Shown piece by piece: positions 1 to 4,214 of a DNA stretch of 6,985 nucleotides. The stretch is taken from NCBI GenBank assembly GCA_018816925.1, contig JAHIUP010000062.1:1-6985 (forward strand), in the 5' to 3' direction. Positions within the stretch are counted from its first letter, which is position 1. The number at the start of each line of letters is the position of its first letter. The position numbers and the translations under genes were made by a program. This stretch comes from Patescibacteria group bacterium. Lineage in GTDB: Bacteria > Patescibacteriota > Minisyncoccia > Minisyncoccales > UBA10102. The notes under the pieces are model-generated. The model had not been told where the DNA came from. It ran no database searches and saw nothing but the letters and a program-made list of their open reading frames with translations.

Positions 1-57
1 CTTTCCTTTCAAGTTCTAGGGGAAGAAGAAAGAGGCGATGTTTTGAGAGGTTACTAA
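1..57 (+). CDS. possible C-terminal tail of an upstream gene (partial)
   Basis: Frame 1 is open from the window edge to a TAA at 55-57 and would encode 18 residues, LSFQVLGEEERGDVLRGY. The acidic and polar ending is compatible with a protein C-terminus, and the stop falls just before the first base of the structured region at 61. No family can be recognised from so few residues. An open frame of 18 codons at an edge can occur by chance, so this is only a possibility. Confidence 0.3.
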   Translation, partial: LSFQVLGEEERGDVLRGY

Positions 58-60
58 GAG

Positions 61-345
61 GGACCAGTTCTTTCATATTGGAATGTAAAGGAGGAAAATT
101 GTGCCGTCAAGTAATGGCTCCCGCCGCGCTGCGCAAATAGTTGCGATGCGAATTGCTCAGGGAAAGAACGATCCTCCCAGGGGGTTTCCCGAGCGAACAC
201 CAGGATTTTCGCAGAGAAGTGTAACGCCCCGCAGCGCTCCTTTTGGCGTGTTGCGAGAGGATATGGGGGGTAGTAAGGACCCGCCACCAATGTTTACGGG
301 AGAGGGCCTTCATTTCTAGTCAGACGGACAATCGCTACTTGGTCC
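61..345 (+). ncRNA. candidate structured non-coding RNA, family unknown
   Basis: The sequence folds as a closed multi-branch RNA. A basal stem pairs GGACCA (61-66) with TGGTCC (340-345). A hairpin CTTTCAT/ATGTAAAG spans 70-90. A second closing helix pairs ATTGTgCC (98-105) with GGACAAT (325-331). Inside are hairpins at 127-150 (CGCAA-ATAG-TTGCG core), 155-194 (GCTC-A-GGGAAA with TTTCCC-GAGC), 209-256 (TCGCA/TGCGA enclosing ACGCC/GGCGT) and 275-310 (AAGG-A-CCCG with CGGG...CCTT). A terminator-like hairpin follows. No convincing protein spans the region: the frame from GTG 101 to 319 has a good AAAGGAGG upstream but encodes an Arg/Pro/Ser/Gly-rich peptide typical of non-coding GC-rich DNA. The GGAGGAAA at 90-97 resembles conserved region I of RNase P RNA, but the conserved ACAGAA of the P4 helix and P2 are missing. 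tmRNA and SRP signatures are also absent. No clear promoter precedes it. The fold was read by eye. Confidence 0.48.
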
Positions 346-349
346 TTAC

Positions 350-388
350 AGAGACCCCTCTTTCTAGAAAGAGGGGTCTCTAAATTTT
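350..388 (+). terminator. intrinsic terminator after the candidate RNA
   Basis: A perfect 15-bp inverted repeat joins AGAGACCCCTCTTTC (350-364) to its complement (367-381), with only TA between them, so the real loop must open a few pairs. It is followed by TAAATTTT (T run 385-388). The T run is short, but the position five bases after the closing stem of the candidate RNA fits a 3' end signal on the plus strand. The minus-strand continuation is not T-rich. Confidence 0.65.
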
Positions 389-396
389 GGCATTGA

Positions 397-480
397 CCCA
401 CACACCAAACAAGCAGATTCGCGCCTAGGGGTCTTTGCCCCGGCGCGAAGACTAAGCCCACTGCTTGTTCTGGTGTGGGG
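397..480. repeat. 84-base two-tier inverted repeat
   Basis: The outer arms CACACCA-AACAAGCAG (left, ending 416) and CTGCTTGTT-c-TGGTGTG (right, starting 461) pair over 16 bp with one bulged base. The inner arms TTCGCGCC (418-425) and GGCGCGAA (442-449) pair perfectly, capped by GGGG-TCTTTG-CCCC (428-441). An unpaired 11-base stretch (450-460) sits on one side only. It lies between a terminator and a promoter whose -35 box begins one base after the right arm. It could be an RNA hairpin, a transcription barrier or a small palindromic mobile repeat; nothing in the window decides. No coding frame of interest covers it. Confidence 0.75.
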
Positions 481-481
481 G

Positions 482-510
482 TTGACAGAGTATCCAATCC
501 GCACTAGAAA
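482..510 (+). promoter_or_regulatory. sigma70-type promoter for the KH-trmD unit
   Basis: TTGACA (482-487) and TAGAAA (505-510) are separated by 17 bases. The -35 box is perfect and the -10 box matches four of six. Transcription would begin near 517, leaving about 60 nt before the preferred ATG at 577, or only about 9 nt before the in-frame GTG at 526. Confidence 0.7.
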
Positions 511-576
511 AGAACTACTCACAGGGTGATTAGAAAGGTCGGGATTCAGAGTATCCGTTTATCCTCCCAAAGCTGT

Positions 577-888
577 ATGGCAGAAGAGAATCCCAGTTAC
601 CATGAGGTGCTGGAGATAGTCGTAAAGGCACTGGTAGACCATCCGGAAAATGTGCAGGTGGAACGCAGGATTGACGAAATGGGCGTTCTGCTTACTTTGA
701 ACGTGCACAAAGATGACATGGGAGTGGTGGTTGGTCGTCAAGGCGCTACGGCTCGCGCAATCCGTTCTCTCGTGCGGATTATCGGAATGAAGAACCAGGC
801 GCGGGTGAATCTCAAAATTGCGGAGCCCGAAGGAGGCAGGGGACCGGGCGCCCAGAGCAGTGAACCTCTCGACAACCTCCAGGTATAA
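577..888 (+). CDS. khpA: KH-domain RNA-binding protein (KhpA/YlqC-like)
   Basis: A 103-residue protein with one type II KH domain. The signature GRQG loop is at residues 53-56, inside VVVGRQGATARAIRSL, and is the RNA-contacting GxxG element. The family (KhpA, formerly YlqC) binds single-stranded RNA in the cytoplasm, is often encoded between rpsP and rimM-trmD, and affects cell division or translation in some Gram-positive bacteria. Family members are usually about 75-85 residues. Here the KH fold ends near residue 82 and a Gly/Pro/Ser tail of about 20 residues follows. ATG 577 was chosen because MAEENPSYHEVLEIVVKALV matches where the family begins; GTG 526 would add 17 residues without similarity. 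Neither start has a Shine-Dalgarno sequence. trmD follows 61 bases later, so co-transcription is likely. The domain call is firm; the cellular role in this organism is inferred. Confidence 0.88.
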   Translation: MAEENPSYHEVLEIVVKALVDHPENVQVERRIDEMGVLLTLNVHKDDMGVVVGRQGATARAIRSLVRIIGMKNQARVNLKIAEPEGGRGPGAQSSEPLDNLQV

Positions 889-908
889 CTAAGATTTCGT
901 TTCTGGAG

Positions 909-939
909 AGACGGTGCTATCATGGGGGTGGCGCCGTCT
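909..939 (+). promoter_or_regulatory. hairpin between the KH gene and trmD
   Basis: AGACGGTGC (909-917) pairs with GCGCCGTCT (931-939) over 9 bp including one T-G pair, leaving a 13-base loop that carries GGGGG. A pyrimidine-rich stretch (938-949) and then the trmD ATG at 950 follow directly. It may be a weak attenuator or a translational control hairpin for trmD. No Shine-Dalgarno is free between stem and start codon. Confidence 0.45.
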
Positions 940-949
940 TCCTTTGTCT

Positions 950-1648
950 ATGCGTTTTGATATCATTACGATATTCCCAGAGATATTCGATTCGTATTTT
1001 GATGAATCGATTATTAAGCGTGCGCGGGAGAAAAAACTCATCGACATACGTACGCACAATCTGCGGGACTTTACTAAGGACAAACACAAGAAGGTAGACG
1101 ACAAACCATACGGCGGGGGAGCGGGTATGGTGTTTATGGCAGAACCCATGTTGCGCGCGGTTGGTGCCGTTGAAAAGGCCAGCCCCAAAAAGGCCAGGCG
1201 CAAGATAGTAGTCCCTTCCGCAAAAGGGAAGCAGTTCACTCAAAGAATGGCGTCGCTCTGGGCCAAGAGCTATGACCAGATTATATTTCTTAATAGCAGG
1301 TATGAGGGGATGGACGAACGGGTGCGGGCGGTCCTTCGGGCGCAAGAGGTATCCATAGGCCCCTACGTGCTTATGGACGGTGACGTGGCGGCCATGGTGA
1401 TGGTTTCGGCCGTCACCCGGCTTGTTCCGGGCGCAATCACCCTGGAGTCGCTTCAAGAAGAATCCCACTGGAATTACCTCGTAGAAGGGGAGACGTCGGG
1501 GCGCGGGCTCGAGTATCCTCACTATACGCGGCCAGAAGTGCTGGAGTGGAAGGGAAAAAAGTACCGCGTGCCAAAGGTGCTCCTCTCGGGTGATCACAAA
1601 AAGATTGAGGAGTGGCGAAAGAGTAAGGAGAAGGAGGTTGCCCCGTAA
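950..1648 (+). CDS. trmD: tRNA (guanine-N1)-methyltransferase TrmD
   Basis: TrmD transfers a methyl group from S-adenosylmethionine to N1 of G37 in tRNAs reading CNN codons, preventing +1 frameshifting; it works as a dimer with a trefoil-knot SAM site. The 232-residue protein starts MRFDIITIFPEIF, the classic family opening, so ATG 950 is the start rather than upstream in-frame codons. Landmarks are PYGGGAGM (54-61), VVPSAKGKQFTQ (87-98), NSRYEGMDERV (115-125), IGPYVLMDGDVAAM (136-149), the TRLVPG segment (156-161), GLEYPHYTRPEVLEW (186-200) and VPKVLLSGDHKKIEEWR (207-223). Length is near normal (about 230-250). Two knot loops are divergent: family CGRYEG reads NSRYEG, and the GGEL-type loop reads DGDV. 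No Shine-Dalgarno precedes the start. The usual rimM upstream and rplS downstream are missing. The reading frame is intact and the call is secure. Confidence 0.95.
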   Translation: MRFDIITIFPEIFDSYFDESIIKRAREKKLIDIRTHNLRDFTKDKHKKVDDKPYGGGAGMVFMAEPMLRAVGAVEKASPKKARRKIVVPSAKGKQFTQRMASLWAKSYDQIIFLNSRYEGMDERVRAVLRAQEVSIGPYVLMDGDVAAMVMVSAVTRLVPGAITLESLQEESHWNYLVEGETSGRGLEYPHYTRPEVLEWKGKKYRVPKVLLSGDHKKIEEWRKSKEKEVAP

Positions 1649-1671
1649 AGCAACGCAGTTGCCTTACGGGG
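1641..1671 (+). terminator. hairpin covering the trmD stop codon, no U tract
   Basis: CCCCGTAA (1641-1648) pairs with TTACGGGG (1664-1671), and inside CAAC (1651-1654) pairs with GTTG (1658-1661) around a GCA loop. The trmD TAA (1646-1648) is part of the left arm. No T run follows; the next base starts a -35 box. It probably ends or protects the trmD message, but a U-less hairpin is a weaker terminator prediction. Confidence 0.55.
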
Positions 1672-1700
1672 TTGGCAAATAGGGGATTTTCTGGTAGAAT
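1672..1700 (+). promoter_or_regulatory. promoter for tRNA-Tyr
   Basis: TTGGCA (1672-1677) and TAGAAT (1695-1700) are 17 bases apart, five of six matches in each box. The predicted start near 1707 is only about three bases before the mature tRNA 5' end at 1710, giving a very short 5' leader for RNase P. Confidence 0.72.
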
Positions 1701-1709
1701 TGCCTTTGA

Positions 1710-1793
1710 GGGTCGGTGGTAGAGCGGTCAATTACACGACGCTGTAAACGTCGCGCCTTTACGGCTACGGGGGTTCGAATCCCTCCCGGCCCA
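1710..1793 (+). tRNA. tRNA-Tyr (anticodon GTA)
   Basis: A class II cloverleaf of 84 nt. Acceptor GGGTCGG (1710-1716) pairs with CCGGCCC (1786-1792), discriminator A1793. Anticodon stem CGACG (1737-1741) pairs with CGTCG (1749-1753) around loop CTGTAAA, anticodon GTA at 1744-1746. A long variable arm (GCC-TTTAC-GGC, 1755-1765) is expected for bacterial tRNA-Tyr. The T arm is GGGGG-TTCGAAT-CCCTC (1769-1785). CCA is not encoded, so it must be added by a nucleotidyltransferase. The 3' end is repeated downstream (see 1803-1870). Confidence 0.95.
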
Positions 1794-1802
1794 CAGAGGA
1801 GA

Positions 1803-1870
1803 GGGGGTTCGCCCCAGTCATTCGACGGGGCGCCCTATCGGATGATAGGGCGAATCCCTCCCGGCCCACA
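1803..1870 (+). repeat. split copy of the tRNA-Tyr 3' end with a double-hairpin insert
   Basis: GGGGGTTCG (1803-1811) and CGAATCCCTCCCGGCCCACA (1851-1870) together repeat the T arm, acceptor 3' strand and two following bases of the tRNA-Tyr just upstream (1769-1795). The 20-base part is identical to 1776-1795. The copy is interrupted in the T loop by 39 bases (1812-1850). The insert forms two adjacent hairpins: CCCC-(A)-GTC-ATTC-GAC-GGGG (1812-1830) and CCCTATC-GGAT-GATAGGG (1833-1850). The split T arm still pairs across them, giving a three-way junction. CG is present on both sides of the insert. It could be the relic of a small element inserted in a duplicated tRNA end, or a functional 3' structure; there is no integrase gene in the window. 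Confidence 0.8.
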
Positions 1871-1883
1871 AGAATAAAAGTTA

Positions 1884-1910
1884 TTGATAAAGAACGTTTC
1901 AGGATAGAAA
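1884..1910 (+). promoter_or_regulatory. possible weak promoter for the tRNA-Thr/rpmG unit
   Basis: TTGATA (1884-1889) and TAGAAA (1905-1910) lie in an AT-rich stretch ahead of tRNA-Thr. The -10-like box is the same as that of the 482-510 promoter, but the spacer is only 15 bases, so the assignment is tentative. Confidence 0.3.
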
Positions 1911-1937
1911 ATTAAAGCATGCAGGGGTAGCTTAGGG

Positions 1938-1965
1938 ACCTGCCTTCGCTAAAGCTTCGACGGGT
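1938..1965. repeat. imperfect palindrome resembling a dispersed CPR repeat
   Basis: A 28-base imperfect palindrome centred on TTCGCTAAAGCTTCGA, with outer arms ACCTGCC and GACGGGT that pair partially. From memory, near-perfect versions with CCGCC...GGCGG arms recur between genes in many CPR assemblies; that memory is unchecked. Only one copy occurs in this window, so its repeat status cannot be shown here. The remaining bases between 1871 and 1990 hold no gene that I can see. Confidence 0.3.
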
Positions 1966-1990
1966 AAACAATGCAACTCCAGTAGTGCTT

Positions 1991-2062
1991 GCCAGCGTAG
2001 TTCAGTGGCAGAACGCGTTCTTGGTAAGAACGAGGTCGGGAGTTCAATTCTCCCCGCTGGCT
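1991..2062 (+). tRNA. tRNA-Thr (anticodon GGT)
   Basis: A 72-nt cloverleaf: acceptor GCCAGCG (1991-1997) pairs with CGCTGGC (2055-2061), discriminator T2062. Anticodon stem CGTTC (2016-2020) pairs with GAACG (2028-2032) around TTGGTAA, anticodon GGT at 2023-2025. The T arm is GGGAG-TTCAATT-CTCCC (2038-2054). No encoded CCA. The order tRNA-Tyr, tRNA-Thr, (tuf), tRNA-Trp is a classic bacterial arrangement; here tuf is absent and rpmG sits before tRNA-Trp. Confidence 0.94.
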
Positions 2063-2106
2063 CCTTCCCTGCTGCAAACTATTAACTACTAATTATAAAC
2101 TGAAAC

Positions 2107-2286
2107 ATGGCAACAAAAAGGAAAAAACCATACACAAAGCTCCAGTGCGCAGATTGCAAGAGCGTTAATTATATGACGCGTAAGTCCCTGATGAAGATGC
2201 GCAAAGAAGGAGAGCAGAAGCTTGAAATGAAAAAGTTCTGTTCTTCCTGCCGGAAGCACACGCTCCACAAGGAGACGAAGAAATAG
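2107..2286 (+). CDS. rpmG: 50S ribosomal protein L33
   Basis: A 59-residue basic protein of the large ribosomal subunit, at the usual family length of about 50-60. It starts MATKRKKPYTKLQCADCKSVNYMTRKS and carries two zinc-knuckle pairs, C14xxC17 and C45xxC48, so this is the zinc-binding (C+) form of L33. ATG 2107 is the only sensible start and has no Shine-Dalgarno, only an AT-rich leader (2063-2106). It lies 44 bases after tRNA-Thr. Its TAG stop (2284-2286) shares two bases with the 5' end of tRNA-Trp, so RNase P cleavage at 2284/2285 would remove the stop codon from the message. The rpmG-tRNA-Trp pair is conserved in many bacteria, normally followed by secE-nusG; these are not here. Confidence 0.95.
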   Translation: MATKRKKPYTKLQCADCKSVNYMTRKSLMKMRKEGEQKLEMKKFCSSCRKHTLHKETKK

Positions 2287-2357
2287 GCCCGTAGCTCAAC
2301 TGGCAGAGCGTTGGTCTCCAAAACCAAAGGTTCCAGGTTCAAGTCCTGGCGGGCCTG
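2285..2357 (+). tRNA. tRNA-Trp (anticodon CCA)
   Basis: A 73-nt cloverleaf: acceptor AGGCCCG (2285-2291) pairs perfectly with CGGGCCT (2350-2356), discriminator G2357 as usual for tRNA-Trp. Anticodon stem TTGGT (2311-2315) pairs with ACCAA (2323-2327) around CTCCAAA, anticodon CCA at 2318-2320. The 3' CCA is not encoded. Placing the 5' end at A2285 gives seven full pairs with T8 and A9 in position; starting at 2286 would give a poorer acceptor. The first two bases lie in the rpmG stop codon, and the next gene begins eight bases after the tRNA. Confidence 0.95.
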
Positions 2358-2365
2358 CAATACTT

Positions 2366-3103
2366 ATGGACCCCATTGTTTCTTTCAATACTACCGCCAT
2401 TTCCTTTACCTCGAGCGCAATCTTGAGCGCGTTTATTGCATGGCGTGCGTTTTTTATCTTGCAGCGCCAGAAGACGAATCCCGCCAGCGAGTTCTTCTTT
2501 AAGGCGCTCGTGTTCATGACGTTCTATATGGGTGTGCGCGGATTCGTGAGTTTCTTCTTTGTGCACGAGGAAACAGTGCTTGCCTTCGCATATTTGCTTA
2601 GTCATATATTTTTGGGCATCGCGGTGGCATACATCGTGAAGTTCTCCGTGAGCAATTTCTTTCAAAGGCATACGGCCCAGCGTTTCTTTTACCTGACGCT
2701 TTTCCTGTTCGGCCTCGATGTCTTGCTGAATGTGTTCTTCCCCAATACTCCCGAGTTTCACGCGCAGTCCGGAATCGTTGACTGGGGCACACACACGTAT
2801 GTGGCAATATTCCATACGGGATTGCTCTGGGGCGGGTTTCTGCTCGCCGCTTCCCTGTTTCTTTCCAAGGTAGCGCAGTATTGGTTAGACACAACGCTTC
2901 GGTACCGTTCTCTCTTAATCGCCCTTGGGCTCATTAGCGCAATCGTTGTCGTTATTCCGCGAAACCTTGTAGAGAGTCCATTGATGATTGTCATCTCGGA
3001 TATCGGGTTTATTATTTCCCTTGCTCTTATTCTCTTCGGCGTCTCTTTTCGAGCGCAAGAAACGCAGAATCCACATGTACAAAAACCTACCGTAGGAATA
3101 TGA
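2366..3103 (+). CDS. seven-helix integral membrane protein, unknown function
   Basis: I do not recognise the family. The 245-residue protein has about seven hydrophobic segments, near residues 10-32, 43-65, 69-92, 105-125, 144-166, 180-198 and 205-227, and a short polar C-terminal tail; no enzymatic domain is fused. Such seven-helix modules resemble sensory or histidine-kinase N-terminal membrane domains, but without the kinase, so function is open. Charged or polar residues inside helices (R58, H80, D118, H150, R199, D212) might matter. ATG 2366 lies eight bases after tRNA-Trp with no Shine-Dalgarno, so after tRNA processing the message would be nearly leaderless. Its TGA overlaps the def ATG in an ATGA junction, which supports the frame and translational coupling. 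In other bacteria secE holds this position; this protein is much larger than SecE and is not SecE-like. Confidence 0.8.
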   Translation: MDPIVSFNTTAISFTSSAILSAFIAWRAFFILQRQKTNPASEFFFKALVFMTFYMGVRGFVSFFFVHEETVLAFAYLLSHIFLGIAVAYIVKFSVSNFFQRHTAQRFFYLTLFLFGLDVLLNVFFPNTPEFHAQSGIVDWGTHTYVAIFHTGLLWGGFLLAASLFLSKVAQYWLDTTLRYRSLLIALGLISAIVVVIPRNLVESPLMIVISDIGFIISLALILFGVSFRAQETQNPHVQKPTVGI

Positions 3104-3597
3104 ACCCCCTCCCGCTTATCCTCTATCCGAACTCCATCCTTAGGAAGAAGGCGGAGAAGGTATCTTCTTGCACCGCAGAACTCCGAGCCCTGATATCCCA
3201 CATGGTAAAAGCCATGGAGAAGAATGACGGCATTGGGCTGGCGGGGTCCCAAGTAGGAAGGACAGAACAAATCTTTGTTGCGCAAGACGGCGAGAAGGCG
3301 CACGGGTTCTTCAATCCCTCCTTTGTTTCCAAGAGCAAGGAGAGGAGTACGGAGGAGGAGGGATGTTTGAGTTTGCCCGGAATCTTTCTTCCCGTAAAGA
3401 GGGCAGAACGCGTGGTGGTTGCCTGCCAAACCCCTAAGGGGGAGTGGGTGCGGGTTGAGGCGGAAGGATTGGTGGCGCGCATCTTCCAGCATGAGATGGA
3501 CCACCTCAAGGGTGTGCTTATTATTGACCGGGCAGGACTCTGGCAGCGCCTGAAGGTCAGAGCAAAACTCAAGGAACTGGAAAGGACTGCTTTATGA
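3100..3597 (+). CDS. def: peptide deformylase
   Basis: Removes the formyl group from the N-terminal methionine of nascent proteins at the ribosome exit; a metalloenzyme (Fe2+). All three motifs are present in 165 residues: motif I GIGLAGSQ (44-51), motif II EGCLSLPG (87-94) with metal ligand C89, and motif III QHEMDHLKG (130-138) with ligands H131 and H135 and catalytic E132. Motif I usually reads GLAAxQ; here it is GLAGSQ, with the key Gln kept. Family length is 150-190. The ATG overlaps the previous stop and the TGA overlaps the pcm start. TAGGA just upstream could be a weak ribosome site. The companion gene fmt (Met-tRNA formyltransferase) is not next to it. Confidence 0.96.
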   Translation: MNPLPLILYPNSILRKKAEKVSSCTAELRALISHMVKAMEKNDGIGLAGSQVGRTEQIFVAQDGEKAHGFFNPSFVSKSKERSTEEEGCLSLPGIFLPVKRAERVVVACQTPKGEWVRVEAEGLVARIFQHEMDHLKGVLIIDRAGLWQRLKVRAKLKELERTAL

Positions 3598-4214
3598 CGG
3601 AAGGACTCGCAGAGCGGCTTCAGGAAAAGGGGGTGCTCAAAACGCCCCGTATCGTGCAGGCCTTCCGCGCTATTAAGCGAGAGGACTTCCTTTCTCCAGA
3701 TATGCGCCAGTTAGCCAATGAAGACGAAGCTCTGCCACTCGGTCTTGGCCAGACCATTTCCCAGCCCTCGGTGGTGGCCTTCATGCTGGAACTCCTTGGA
3801 CCTCAAGAAGGAGAGAGGGTACTGGATATTGGGGCGGGGTCGGGCTGGACTACGGCTTTACTCGCAGCCGTTGTGGGAGAAAAGGGCAGGGTTGTGGGCA
3901 TAGAGGTTTTTCCCGAGCTTGCCGAGCTTGCAAAGACGAATGTGGCGCAGTACGGCTTTCTAGAAAAGGGGTTCGTGGAGATATTCTGCAAGGATGGAGC
4001 CGAAGGCCATACGGCAGAGGCGCCCTATGAGCGCATCCTTGTATCCGCCGCACTTCCCAGGAAAGAACTTCCCCCTGCCTGGAAAGAGGAGCTTGGACCG
4101 GGCGGCACCCTTGTAGTTCCCATAGGGCATTCCCTGTGGCGATTTGAGAAAACCGAGGATGGCGAGTGGAAGGAAAGGGAGTATCCGGGATTCCTGTTTG
4201 TACCCTTCCTATGA
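3594..4214 (+). CDS. pcm: protein-L-isoaspartate O-methyltransferase
   Basis: Methylates isoaspartyl residues in aged proteins with S-adenosylmethionine, starting their repair; cytosolic. The 206-residue protein shows the family order: LPLGLGQTISQPSVVAFML (48-66), including the substrate-side GQTISQP; motif I VLDIGAGSGW (76-85) for SAM; acidic post-I GIEVFPELAELA (102-113); YERILVSAALP (145-155); and GGTLVVPIG (170-178). Length is typical (about 205-225). Start and stop both lie in ATGA overlaps with def and mltG. AAAGGA seven bases upstream of the ATG is one of the few Shine-Dalgarno-like sites in the window. The final residues (YPGFLFVPFL) match the usual FVPL-type ending. Confidence 0.94.
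   Translation: MTEGLAERLQEKGVLKTPRIVQAFRAIKREDFLSPDMRQLANEDEALPLGLGQTISQPSVVAFMLELLGPQEGERVLDIGAGSGWTTALLAAVVGEKGRVVGIEVFPELAELAKTNVAQYGFLEKGFVEIFCKDGAEGHTAEAPYERILVSAALPRKELPPAWKEELGPGGTLVVPIGHSLWRFEKTEDGEWKEREYPGFLFVPFL

Noticed and set aside
83..110. Minus-strand promoter-like TTGACG-17-TACATT
   Set aside because: Good spacing, but the only frames downstream on that strand are tiny and the signal falls in the structured RNA, so it is probably chance.
101..319. 72-codon frame starting at GTG behind a strong AAAGGAGG
   Set aside because: The peptide is Arg/Pro/Ser/Gly-rich with no recognisable fold, the frame lies across many paired hairpin arms, and GGAGGAAA can be explained as part of a structured RNA. 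Kept only as an alternative to the RNA call.
61..345. RNase P RNA (rnpB)
   Set aside because: Some blocks look similar and are in the right order, but the conserved P4 strand ACAGAA, the P2 helix and the P15-P17 region are missing. Without a model search the name is not justified.
61..345. tmRNA, 6S RNA or SRP RNA
   Set aside because: No tRNA-like 3' end with a T loop or resume frame, no single long duplex with a central bubble, and no GGAAGCAGC-type SRP loop.
393..421. TTGACC as an extra -35 box in the left arm of the 84-base inverted repeat
   Set aside because: There is no acceptable -10 box 16-18 bases downstream.
920..1597. Long minus-strand frame of 225 codons opposite trmD
   Set aside because: It is the antisense shadow of trmD; the product is His/Pro/Arg-rich with no domain, and the plus-strand gene has clear motifs.
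1796..1870. Second, degenerate tRNA gene or CRISPR-like repeat
   Set aside because: Only the 3' part of tRNA-Tyr is present, with no acceptor 5' strand, D arm or anticodon arm, and two copies of one repeat with no third copy do not make an array.
2758..3504. Minus-strand frame of 248 codons opposite the membrane protein and def
   Set aside because: An antisense shadow spanning two well-supported genes; no recognisable motifs.
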